From UBA7328 sp965247965 (GTDB taxonomy: Bacteria; Bacteroidota; Bacteroidia; Chitinophagales; Saprospiraceae): a stretch of DNA of 64,000 bases. The position numbers and the translations under genes were made by a program. Of the stretch, positions 9,753-18,438 are shown one piece after another. Location of the stretch: assembly GCA_965247965.1 (NCBI GenBank), contig OZ252053.1:496001-560000 (forward strand). The letters are read 5' to 3'. Each line of letters opens with the position of its first letter. Position 1 is the first letter of the stretch. The notes below the pieces were generated by a model. That model did not search any database. It saw nothing but the letters and a program-made list of their open reading frames with translations, and was not told where the DNA came from.

Positions 9753-10650
9753 TTAAAACATAGTTATTATCTGCTCAACATTAAGTGAATTGGCCGGTGC
9801 AAAATCCTCCGAATTCATATACTTCAGCAAGCTATGCCTAAACTGCCGTGCTACCGGGCGATTATCCAAATCATTTTCCAGATCAATGCTACAAACTACT
9901 AACTTTCCATTGCCGACTTCTGTTTCGAAAACAAGCCCAAGCTTACGGTTGATATGCCAGGTATCAATGACCTGAACCTTAGGTCTGAAGTTTGGTGGCA
10001 GTTGATCCATGATCATAGCGCCGGATTTCGAGACCAGATCCCACCACTGAAAATTACTATGAAATTCCGTCGGAAAGTCCTTAACCATCGGATCAGCCGG
10101 ATCACATAGGATCCCAAGTGTATGGGGCGCCTGCATTAAGGTCCACGATGTATTGCAGAATATACTTGAAAAACCAATTTCTACTTTACCATGCTCATCT
10201 CCTGCAACAGATTCCGGCTCAACAAGCAACATTACTTTCTTGCCAGCTTCAAGATGATTAAGTACCTTTTTATCAATTCGTTTTGCAATGATAACATCCG
10301 ACGATTCGTTCTTCAATATTTCAGGATAGATCCAGATATCCCAGTCATTTACATACGCAGTCCCTTGAAGACTGACTTCCAGGTTGGCTTTAACTGCCTT
10401 TTTAATTTCTGACAGATCGGCTTTAATGTTTCCAACACCAGATAGCTTGCCTTTCGCAAGATTGCTAATGAATTTCCCTTTAGCAATAGTTTTATCTTCG
10501 GCTGTTAGCATCCACAAAACAGTTTGATCTTCCAGGTCCTTTATACCAAACTGCGATACTTCTATGTCTGCTGTAAACGTTTCGTTATTCATCCAATATC
10601 GTTTTTCCATTTTTGCAAGCGGAACAACATCATTGCAGAACCTGCGGAAC
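9753..10650 (-). pseudogene. C-terminal fragment of a GH2-like glycosidase
   Basis: The minus-strand frame, followed upstream of the first Met at 10610 to about 10650, reads AQFRRFCNDVVPLAKMEKRY and continues to a stop at 9753. The FRRFC..VVPL..M.KRYW..NETF stretch and the later HSNFQWWDLVSKSG segment resemble the C-terminal sandwich regions of Bacteroidota GH2-type proteins. No catalytic TIM barrel is present. The 5' end is fused, in a different frame, to the truncated sulfatase at 10645-11610. The assignment is from pattern memory, so the exact GH family is uncertain. Confidence 0.6.
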
Positions 10651-11610
10651 TGCGCTTTCCCTTGGGCCAGTGGATGAAGCAGGGAACGCGATGCCCTCCG
10701 TTATAATGCGTCGCCTTCTTGCCGCGCATGCCCGCGTTAAAGATTGGCACACCGGCCGTGCCGCCATTGTCGGTCATGAATATCAAGATCGTGTTGTCGG
10801 CAAGTCCCAGTTCATCGAGGGAGGCGCGCAGTCGCCCGATGTTCTGGTCGAGCCTCGCAATGGGGGCGAAGAAGTAGGCGACATCCAAAGGCACTTTGTC
10901 ACGATAGGGATCGGCCCACCCCTTCTCGGGAAGAATGTGTGGCCCGTGCGGGACGTAGGTGGATATATAAAGGAAAAACGGATGATCGCGGTTCTTGCGA
11001 ACGAACCGAATTGCCTCGTCATAGAACACGTCGCAGCCCCATCCGTCTATCTGCTCGTTCTCTCCATTGCGGGTATAGACGTCGTTGACCCGATCGTTGC
11101 CCCAGTAGTCCTGCGCCGTGGCGGTTCCGCCACCCACCTGACCCAGCCAGTCCTGAAACCCGCGATCCATCGGACGGTACGGGTAATTAATGCCTAAATG
11201 CCATTTGCCGAACATTCCGGTACGGTAGCCGTTCTGCGCGAACACCTCCGGCATCAGTGGTTGACTGATCAGCGGTCGAGTGCGACCAAGGATAACATGC
11301 CAGGCATTAACGCGATGCGAATAGCAACCAGTCATCAGAGCGGCCCGTGTCGGCGCACACACCGGGTCACATGAAAATCAGTAAATCTTACGCTCTCGGA
11401 ATGAAGCTGGTCAATATTCGGAGTATTAATGACCGGATTACCATGGGCGGCAATATCGCCATAGCCCTGATGATCTGTAATTATAACAATGACGTTGGGT
11501 TTGTCTTTCTGATACCTATCGCCATTTGAGCATGACCAGCCTGCCAGGATTGATATACCAACCGCCAGACCTGTCAAAACAGATCCAATACTTTTCTTTT
11601 TCTTAATCAT
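10589..11610 (-). pseudogene. Frameshifted and 3'-truncated S1 sulfatase
   Basis: The gene begins at 11610 with the shared MIKKKKSIGSVLTGL signal cassette and runs into the sulfatase core (VIIITDHQGYGD region, with His where a second Asp is usual). Near 11367 one base is missing in the codon after FTDFHV; restoring it gives HVDPVCAPTRAALMTG with the CxPxR motif intact. The frame then continues to GGHRVPCFIHWPKGK, after which homology stops at about 10645 and the DNA becomes a GH2 fragment. The central body is GC-rich while the first ~120 bases are AT-rich, as in 5792-7447. The gene lacks its C-terminal third as well as being frame-broken; the single-base lesion alone could be a sequencing error, but the truncation could not. 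Confidence 0.85.
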
Positions 11611-11854
11611 TCTGAATGTTATGAGTTATTAGTTAAAAATCTAAATTGAATTTTATGAACCGGGATTAACCCGGCATATGAACAAAGGTTATTCAATTAC
11701 GGCCAATTTGGTTTAACTCCACCGTTTGAATATTTTGTATACTTTGTCCTTCGGGCATAAAACGCCTCTTGATTTTCCTTTTTTGAGTTATAAGAACGTA
11801 CCTCGCACATACACTCTTGGGGTGGGTTCCATATTTTCCTCCTTTCTTTAATTC

Positions 11855-12115
11855 TTATGCCGCTTCGATGAGCCTGTCAAGCTCTTTCCAATCGGCTTTA
11901 TAAAAATATATATTAATTTCAGTTTGGTGCCCGCTCGTGGTTATTTTTGCAGGGACTGAAAGGTTCTTCAATTTTACTTTAACAACCGACAGATTCCAGC
12001 AATTCAAATAATTTCCCTGAAAAGAAACCGCTGTCTGCCCGGAAAAAAATCTTTGTGATGTTTTATACCCATCCCACATGAATTTTCGGGTTTTTGTCTG
12101 CTTCTTTTTCCCCAT
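11855..12115 (-). pseudogene. IS1380/IS4-like transposase remnant (frame-broken)
   Basis: An 86-residue frame starts at 12115 (MGKKKQTKTRKFMW). Part of it, read one frame over, gives IFFRADSGFFSGKLFELLES, which is the hallmark RADSGF catalytic-aspartate region of IS1380-type DDE transposases, and KVKLKNL in the 86-residue frame fits the strand that follows. The two halves are in different frames, so this is a small decayed piece rather than a gene. A strong GGAGG motif with a 14-codon frame (11799-11843) follows but shows no recognisable product. Confidence 0.5.
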
Positions 12116-12120
12116 AACTC

Positions 12121-12188
12121 GTGCCGCGTCACGCGGTATCTGCGTTAAAATTTTAAACCATAACCCCAGCTACCGCGTACCGCGGCAC
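12121..12188. repeat. Imperfect inverted repeat (REP-like)
   Basis: Arms at 12121-12138 and 12171-12188 are complementary at 16 of 18 positions (outer 8 bp GTGCCGCG and inner 8 bp ACGCGGTA, with a 2-bp mismatch between), separated by 32 bases. It is GC-rich against an AT-rich background. It lies just beyond the transposase remnant and ahead of the end of the next sulfatase pseudogene, so it could be an element end, a REP, or a transcription-stopping hairpin. Confidence 0.55.
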
Positions 12189-12281
12189 AGCGGTATGCTT
12201 GAAAATTTTGCCTTGATCTGAGAAAAAATAATCTAGTCAAAATTCCCGAAAACCCAAATGCGATGGGTATATATTGTTCTA

Positions 12282-13867
12282 TCATCTGGTTTCATTCTCC
12301 ACAGGCCTCACATAAACATAATAGGCACTGCCAATTGCCTTGTCTTCAGCATCAAGCATGGTGGCCTCAACATCTGTCAATCCCCCGGGCAGTTCAAACG
12401 TGAATACAGATTCCTTCATGGTATCATCGACATCAAGCGTTTTCTCCTGGTCACCGATCTGTAACTGGATCTTGCTGACAGGTAAGGCCTTCCAATGCTG
12501 CAAAGATTCGGGGCCCGTAACCGGTTGGTATGTGGGTCCCGTAACCGGTTTGCCGGTTAGCCAAGAGTCAACTTCCTTTTCAAACCGGTAACTCCCGCGT
12601 ATAGCAGTATCCGCTTCCCGCGGCCAACGACGCACCTCGAACCGGTACAAACCTTTACGCGCCACATTAATCTTCCAGAAGAAATCAGAACTTTCTCCCT
12701 TCATTATCGAATAATGAGCAGTTGGCGGATAGACATCGGCATAAGCAATGTAAGTCCCTAGATTGGTTTCAATCTGGTGTTGGGTCCCAACGATTGGGGC
12801 AGCGAAATCATTGTCATTCGCGGACACACTTTCCCAGTAATTCTCATATTCTTCGCGCAACTGCTTTACGATGTCGGGGTACTGCTCGGACACATCATTT
12901 TTTTGGCCCGGGTCGGCCTTAATTTCATAAAGTTCTGAGCCGTTCACAAGGCGCCAGCGGTTAGTCATTACAGAATGCATTCGCCACTTTACGGGTTTAA
13001 CCACAAGCTGTTGTTCGACAACAAGGGTTCGCGGAGGCATTTCTTCTTCCGGATTCATCAGCATCGGCTTCAGGCTTATACCGTCAAACTTTACTCCTTC
13101 AGGCGCATCCAGCCCACAAAGATCAATCAATGTCGGCAACAGATCGAAATGAGCCGTGAGCCTTGTAATATCCCTGGGCTGATTCAGTTTACCTTCTGGC
13201 CAATGAATGAAACATGGAACTCTGTGACCACCCTCATACTCTGAACCCTGCATTCCATTCATCCCTGCATTAAAAGTGCTAAGTCCTGAAGAGCCTCCGT
13301 TGTCAGTCAGAAAAATGAGAATGGTATTATCGTCAATCCCTAATTCATCAAGGCAATTGCGCAGTCGCCCTATGTTCTGATCAGTTTTGGTGATGGTAGC
13401 AAAAAAATAGGCAGTCGCCAAGTCTACCTTGCCTTTATAAGGTTCGACCCATGCTGTATCCGGAATAATGTGCGGAAAGTGCGGAACATAGGTTGGCAGA
13501 TAAAGGAAAAATGGCCGGTCACGGTTCCTGCGGATAAATTGAATCGCCTCGTCAAAGAAAACATCACAGGACCAGCCGTCTATCTGCTCGTTCTCTCCAT
13601 TGCGGGTATAGACGTCATTGACGTGGTCATTCCCCCAGTAGTCCTGCGAAGTCCCTGTTCCTCCGCCCACTTGGCCCAGCCATTCCTGGAATCCGCGGTC
13701 CATCGGACGGTAGGGATAGTTGATGCCCAGATGCCATTTCCCGAACAGGGCAGTACGGTAACCATTCTGTGCAAACACATTGGCCATCATTGGTTGATCC
13801 GCCAGGGGCCGGTTGCAACCGCCAGACCTGTCAATACAGATCCAATACTTTTCTTTTTCTTAATCAT
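12282..13867 (-). pseudogene. S1 sulfatase with internal deletion removing the catalytic motif
   Basis: The gene starts at 13867 with the shared MIKKKKSIGSVLTGL cassette, then jumps at about 13818 into NRPLADQPMMANVFAQNGYR, roughly 90 residues further on in a normal sulfatase. The missing stretch includes the metal-binding TDD and the formylglycine CxPxR motif. The join is also out of frame: the signal frame stops at about 13789. From the first downstream Met (13790) a 502-residue frame remains open, holding the LTDNGG motif, the C-terminal sulfatase subdomain, and an extra ~150-residue C-terminal sandwich similar to that of 31530-33284. Without the catalytic cysteine no sulfatase activity is expected. 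The long open tail suggests a recent deletion. Confidence 0.85.
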
Positions 13868-13879
13868 TTCTGAATGTTA

Positions 13880-14101
13880 TTAGTTTAGTACTCCAATTTC
13901 TGCTGCTCCACCAGGTAAATCACTAATTGTAGATACAATCACCAGTTTGACATACCGTGCATTTTTTGTGCCCGGGAACCTGATGATTTGTTTGATCGGG
14001 TTGTTATCGATATTCCCAAAATAACCTTTGGAAAGAGGAACTCCCCAATTTTTACCGTCCTTACTGGCATAGAACTCAATTGCACTTCTTTCAACTGACA
14101 C
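13880..14101 (-). pseudogene. F5/8 type C (discoidin) domain fragment
   Basis: A 73-residue frame encodes the C-terminal half of a discoidin-like carbohydrate-binding domain: IEFYASKDGKNW, then KQIIRFPGTKNARYVKL, ending EIGVLN. The last ~40 residues match the scrap at 7477-7595. No start for a longer protein is found upstream, where the sequence turns into a C-rich hairpin region. The piece probably once ended a multidomain secreted enzyme located ahead of the sulfatase. Confidence 0.65.
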
Positions 14102-14791
14102 AACCCCCTGAATCCCCCTTTAGTAAGGTTTAGTAAGGGGGACTTGCCATGAGATATCAGGCCAAAGAAATATTGCCATCACAACTCTTCCCTACTCAAA
14201 AATTAAGTCGGTGACCGGCAAGAACCATATTCCCCCTTATCAAAAGGGACGTATTAGTTCTTGACAGAGAATGTCCGCAATTATGGCCAGAATTGCTCAA
14301 ATGGAGCGAAAACAGAGCATTGTTAGGAACCATATTCTAAGAGCGAATCTGAAGAAATCCCAAAAACCAAATATCGAAATTCCAGGGAAGGTCCGAAACT
14401 ACAAAAACAAACCTCGAAACAGAAATCTCCGTCCTGGACTTGGTCGACAAAGTCTAATCTTAGAACCACATGATCAAAGAATTCACAACCAGGGTTGCTC
14501 CTTGGGGAATTTACAAGAGATAAAGACATAGCGATTGATTTTTGTTTGGATTTGGATTTTCTCATGTTTTGGGTTTGCTTGGACTTTGGGATTTGGAGAT
14601 TTGGGATTTTGCCAGATGTGTTATCGGGAGTATTCAATTAATGGACTAAATCCAATAGTAATATTTAAGTGGATAATTACAACTTATTATATTTGTTCGC
14701 CTGATAAATGTACAACTCACAGATTTGCACGGCGCAATGTTATTCGTGATCTGTCGGAAACTTACCGATGATTGGATAGAATAAGTTTGAA
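14102..14791. other. Non-coding stretch with hairpin and degenerate heptamer DNA
   Basis: No credible gene is seen in this ~690-base interval. At 14114-14141 CCCCCTT and AAGGGGG form a 7-bp stem with a 14-base loop, and a related C-rich half (14232-14240) recurs. From about 14535 to 14620 the plus strand is a degenerate G/T-rich run (TTTGGAT, GGATTTG, GGGATTT) with roughly 7-bp periodicity. Short frames here (e.g. 14271-14531) have no family resemblance and unlikely composition. Confidence 0.6.
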
Positions 14792-15190
14792 TCAACAGCC
14801 CTCAAAAAATTGGCTGTAACCGAGTCCAATGACGCCCCTCCAGTGGTCCCCTCCATCGGATTCGTTGATTAGAAAAAAATCGTTGGACTGGTTGTCTTTG
14901 ATATAAAAGTGACCCGAAACCGTTTGGGGGTTCACTAAGCCGTTGTTAGCCGGATCAAGTAAGAAACTCTCGATATAACCGTGGTGGGTAATCCAGGTAA
15001 AAAAAACGTCGTTGCCCAATCTATTGAACCACGGCCTCTTTAGATCACTCTTATAGACTATACACTCGGTTCCTTCATCATTAAAGGCATAAACCGGATG
15101 CTGAGGGGTCTGACCAAGAGACAGGTTTACGCAAAAAAGAGTTCCTAAGATGAGTTTCCATTTTTGAAAGTATCGTACCTTATGCTTCAT
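14792..15190 (-). CDS. Secreted protein fragment, possibly GH94-like N-terminal domain
   Basis: A 132-residue frame with a signal peptide (hydrophobic run ending NLSLGQ) starts at 15190. After it comes AFNDEGTECIVYKSDLKRPW and FNRLGNDVFFTWIT. The order (a short Y-x-F start, a sugar-binding-like strand with RPW.N.LGN, then an F-x-x-I) recalls the N-terminal super-sandwich of GH94-type phosphorylases and related enzymes. That domain normally precedes a large alpha/alpha barrel, which is absent: the frame stops at SQFFEGC. It is therefore more likely a truncated remnant than a functional small protein. It is 41 bases downstream of the sulfatase at 15232-16740. The family guess is weak. Confidence 0.4.
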   Translation of the reverse strand: MKHKVRYFQKWKLILGTLFCVNLSLGQTPQHPVYAFNDEGTECIVYKSDLKRPWFNRLGNDVFFTWITHHGYIESFLLDPANNGLVNPQTVSGHFYIKDNQSNDFFLINESDGGDHWRGVIGLGYSQFFEGC

Positions 15191-15231
15191 ATTGGAAAGA
15201 TTACGGTTGTACCATAATTGCCGTTAGAGGC

Positions 15232-16740
15232 TCATAGTACCCTGGATCCATCATCATAAAAGGGATGGACTTTAATTTCATGATCAAGACTATCCTTTGG
15301 TTTTGCTTGCCATTTTTTCACTTCAGGCCTAAGTTCACCGCTATCGTAAAACCTGGCTCCGGATCCAATCCTATCATAATCCCCAATTTCTGATCGTGCA
15401 GTATCAGCAAGCATAGTGAGTTCATCTACAATTTCCGGGTGTTGCCAAGCTACATTTCTTCTTTCAGAAGGATCATTTGCGAGGTTATACAACTCCGTGT
15501 CTCGAACCGGCTCCATGTCCTCCCTAATCCAAATAGATTTTTCACTTACGTCTGGTATCCAGTTAGGAGCTTGTGGCCGGGGCAGTACCAGTTTCCAGTT
15601 GCCCTTTCGAACCGCTTGAAGGTGGGTATACACGTAGTAATAGTAAATCTGGTTGAGCTGCCGACTCGGCTGGTTGTCGACTAATAACGAAGAGATGTCG
15701 CTGCCATCAATTACCAAGCCCTCAGGCAATTTTGCACCGGCCAACCGGGCGAAGGTGGGAAACAAATCCATTGTGGAAGTAACCTGATCTACCACGCCTT
15801 GTTTCAAAAAGTTTCCTCCCCAAACCACGCAAGGCACCCTTACTCCGCCTTCCCAAGTTGAAATTTTTCCTCCCCGCAGTGGAAAAGCCGACCCGGCATG
15901 GGTATCTCTTACTCTCCAAGGTCCATTATCCGATGTATAGACTATCAGGGTCTTATCCGCTAAGCCCAGCTCGATAACTTTCTTCTTAATTTCCCCCACG
16001 CTCCAATCAAGTTCTTCAATCACATCTCCATAAAGGCCAAACTGGGACTTTCCCTTAAATCTTCGGCTGGCTCCCAATTTGGTATGCGGCATGGAATGGG
16101 ATAGATAGAGAAAAAATGAGTCGTTCTTATAATTTTCGATAAAGCGCAAGGCTTCCGCGGTATAAAGCTGGGTAAGTGTATCCACGGTATAAGTATGCTT
16201 TAATATCTCCTCATTTCTAAAAACCTTTCTGACCCCACCATCATTACTTGAAGGCATTCCAAACCAATAGTCAAATCCCTGGCGATTGGGTCGTGCGTCA
16301 ATCCGGTCAAAATTGGCCCGATTCAAATCCCATTTTCCGATACAACCCGTTTTGTATCCCTCTTGTTTGAGAATTTCAGGTAACAATAGTTCCTTAGGAT
16401 GTACCGAGGGGTGGATGCGCTTGATGTTGTCAAGTTCCGCGACCCTGAGTGGGTAACATCCCGTTAGTAACGCGGTTCTTGATGGACCACATATAGGTTG
16501 GGCATAGAAATTAGTGAACCGCAACCCCTCCTTGGCCATTTGATCAATTTGGGGGGTCCTGAGAAGTGGAGCGCCGTAGCACCCCAGATCATTGTACCCT
16601 TGATCATCGGTGAAGATGATAATGAAATTTGGTTTGGAAATCAGGATTTTGGTTTGCCTGTCGCATGATAGTATGCTCAGACCCCCGAGGCAAACAAGAA
16701 CATAACCGCCTGAAAATAGTATTTTTGCAAACCTACTCAT
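15232..16740 (-). CDS. S1-family sulfatase lipoprotein
   Basis: An intact 502-residue sulfatase. The signal peptide ends in the lipobox-like SILSC (Cys26). The core contains IIIFTDDQGYND and the formylglycine motif CGPSR (Cys84-Arg88) followed by TALLTGCYP. The YTSDNGPW motif around the middle and an ELYNLANDPSERRNVAW segment near the C-terminus are typical of arylsulfatase A-like polysaccharide sulfatases. It is divergent from the sulfatase on the opposite strand at 16973, with a 232-base shared upstream region. It shows no 5' cassette, frameshift or truncation. The enzyme is likely anchored at the outer membrane or periplasm; its substrate is unknown. Confidence 0.92.
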   Translation of the reverse strand: MSRFAKILFSGGYVLVCLGGLSILSCDRQTKILISKPNFIIIFTDDQGYNDLGCYGAPLLRTPQIDQMAKEGLRFTNFYAQPICGPSRTALLTGCYPLRVAELDNIKRIHPSVHPKELLLPEILKQEGYKTGCIGKWDLNRANFDRIDARPNRQGFDYWFGMPSSNDGGVRKVFRNEEILKHTYTVDTLTQLYTAEALRFIENYKNDSFFLYLSHSMPHTKLGASRRFKGKSQFGLYGDVIEELDWSVGEIKKKVIELGLADKTLIVYTSDNGPWRVRDTHAGSAFPLRGGKISTWEGGVRVPCVVWGGNFLKQGVVDQVTSTMDLFPTFARLAGAKLPEGLVIDGSDISSLLVDNQPSRQLNQIYYYYVYTHLQAVRKGNWKLVLPRPQAPNWIPDVSEKSIWIREDMEPVRDTELYNLANDPSERRNVAWQHPEIVDELTMLADTARSEIGDYDRIGSGARFYDSGELRPEVKKWQAKPKDSLDHEIKVHPFYDDGSRVL

Positions 16741-16972
16741 CTGATATCAAGGTTAGGCTGTCAGTAACAACCAAAACCGACAACGTGATTGGTCTGAAAT
16801 AATCTGTAAACTGTTGTCCATCATTCCTACGGTTTATTATATAATCTTTCGCCCGTTTGGTTATCTAGTGAAGTATTCCCTTTGAAAAAATTAAAATAAA
16901 ATACTTTTTTTTTGTTTCCTTGCGATCAAAATTACAATAAACTTATAAATAGGAAGGGATAAAGTAAAAAGA
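16741..16972. promoter_or_regulatory. Divergent intergenic region between two sulfatases
   Basis: This 232-base AT-rich gap separates genes transcribed away from each other and therefore must contain the start signals for at least the plus-strand fucan cluster. TAATCTTTC near 16840 approximates the Bacteroidota TAnnTTTG element with a mismatch. No clear operator palindrome was found. Confidence 0.3.
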
Positions 16973-18415
16973 ATGAACAGGAATATACTTACTAAGATTG
17001 CTGTTTTGTCAGCTGTAGCTGCAAGCGCATGGGCATCGTCATGTGCACAAGTAAACATCAAAAGACCCAACGTCGTCGTCATCTTCACCGACGATCTTGG
17101 GTGGACCGATCTGGGCTGTTATGGATCATCATTTTACGAGACGCCGGTTATTGATCGGCTCGCTAAACAGAGCGCTGTCTTCACCAGAGCTTACAGCGCC
17201 TGCAGTGTTTGCTCGCCAACTCGTGCCGCTTTGATGACAGGGAAGTATCCCCAACGTGTTGGTTTTACCGATTGGCTTAATTCATATAAAGAGAATGGTC
17301 CGAATAGCGCAGCCTCATCACTGCCTGCATCGGATATAACAATTGGCGAGGCCTTCCAGCAGGCGGGATATCGCACCGGATATATCGGAAAGTGGCATCT
17401 TGGCCCCGGAGAGGAAGCCATGCCGCGGCAGCAAGGCTTTGATTGGCAAATGGCATCCTGCAGGCATGGCTTTCCCTCATCTTATTTCTTTCCCTATAAA
17501 GGGCCTAATTCGGAAGGCAATGTGCCGGACCTGGAGAATGGAAAGAATGGCGATTACTTAACGGATGTTTTGACCGATCAGGGGATAGGATTTATCAAGG
17601 AGACGGTGAAGGAAGGAAAGAAGCCTTTCTTTCTCATCCTGGGTCATTACGCGGTGCATTCTCCGATCGAGGCCCCGGAAGATCTGGTCAAGAAGTACCA
17701 GGCAAAATATAGACGAGTGTACGGCACGGATCCGGTGGAGATGTTACCCGAAAGATTTAATTGCCATAGCCGGGCAACTCAGGGTGATCCAACCTATGCG
17801 GGAATGGTGGAAAACCTGGATACCAATGTCGGAAAGGTCTTGGCGGCTTTGGACAGTCTCGGTCTGAGGGAAAACACGATCATCGTTTTTTCCTCGGATA
17901 ATGGTGGTTTGTGCGCGTCGAAAAAGTCCGATATTCGGCCAACAAGTAACTTGCCGCTTCGCGCCGGCAAGGCATGGAATTATGAAGGAGGAATTCGAGT
18001 TCCTACCTTCATTACATGGCCCGGGCATATCACTTCGATGACATCTTCCGAGCCGGTCATTACCATGGACATCTATCCGACGCTTCTGGAATTAGCCGGA
18101 TACAAACAAATTCCGGAGCAGCACCTGGACGGTCGTTCACTTGTGCCCCTGACTCGGGGTACTCAAAAAACACTGGAACGACCATTCCTGGCCTGGTGGT
18201 ATCCTCATCACAACGGGCACGGACATCGGCCCAGTCAGGCGATTTTAAAGGATGGATGGAAGCTGATTCATTACCTCGAAGATGATATCACAGAACTCTA
18301 TCACCTGAATAAGGATGAGGGAGAGAAGAACGATCTTGCAAATGCGGAGCCAGAAAGAACACACGAGTTGCTTCAGACCCTGAATCAGTGGGTGGAGGAG
18401 ACACGCCTTAAGTGA
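16973..18415 (+). CDS. S1-family sulfatase, exported
   Basis: An intact 480-residue sulfatase heading the plus-strand fucan cluster. The N-terminus has an Ala-rich signal ending ASSC (Cys24), a possible lipobox. The core shows VVVIFTDDLGWTDLGCYG and the formylglycine motif CSPTR (Cys80-Arg84) in CSPTRAALMTGKYP. FSSDNGG and a LRAGKAWNYEGGIRVP segment complete the active-site framework, and it ends with NQWVEETRLK. The GH29 fucosidase starts 23 bases after its stop, implying co-transcription. A short remnant of the 3' end of a close relative lies at 31433-31500. The likely role is desulfation of fucan before or together with fucosidase action; the position of the sulfate attacked is not inferable. 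Confidence 0.93.
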   Translation: MNRNILTKIAVLSAVAASAWASSCAQVNIKRPNVVVIFTDDLGWTDLGCYGSSFYETPVIDRLAKQSAVFTRAYSACSVCSPTRAALMTGKYPQRVGFTDWLNSYKENGPNSAASSLPASDITIGEAFQQAGYRTGYIGKWHLGPGEEAMPRQQGFDWQMASCRHGFPSSYFFPYKGPNSEGNVPDLENGKNGDYLTDVLTDQGIGFIKETVKEGKKPFFLILGHYAVHSPIEAPEDLVKKYQAKYRRVYGTDPVEMLPERFNCHSRATQGDPTYAGMVENLDTNVGKVLAALDSLGLRENTIIVFSSDNGGLCASKKSDIRPTSNLPLRAGKAWNYEGGIRVPTFITWPGHITSMTSSEPVITMDIYPTLLELAGYKQIPEQHLDGRSLVPLTRGTQKTLERPFLAWWYPHHNGHGHRPSQAILKDGWKLIHYLEDDITELYHLNKDEGEKNDLANAEPERTHELLQTLNQWVEETRLK

Positions 18416-18438
18416 TCACAAGAAATCAAAACTAATTT

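Noticed and set aside
11799..11843. 14-codon frame with strong GGAGG site after the transposase remnant
   Set aside because: Possible leader peptide or small gene, but it has no conserved partner and is probably part of the decayed insertion sequence.
14271..14531. 86-residue ORF in the intergenic region
   Set aside because: Composition follows degenerate A-rich repeat DNA, there is no ribosome-binding site, and no recognisable domain.
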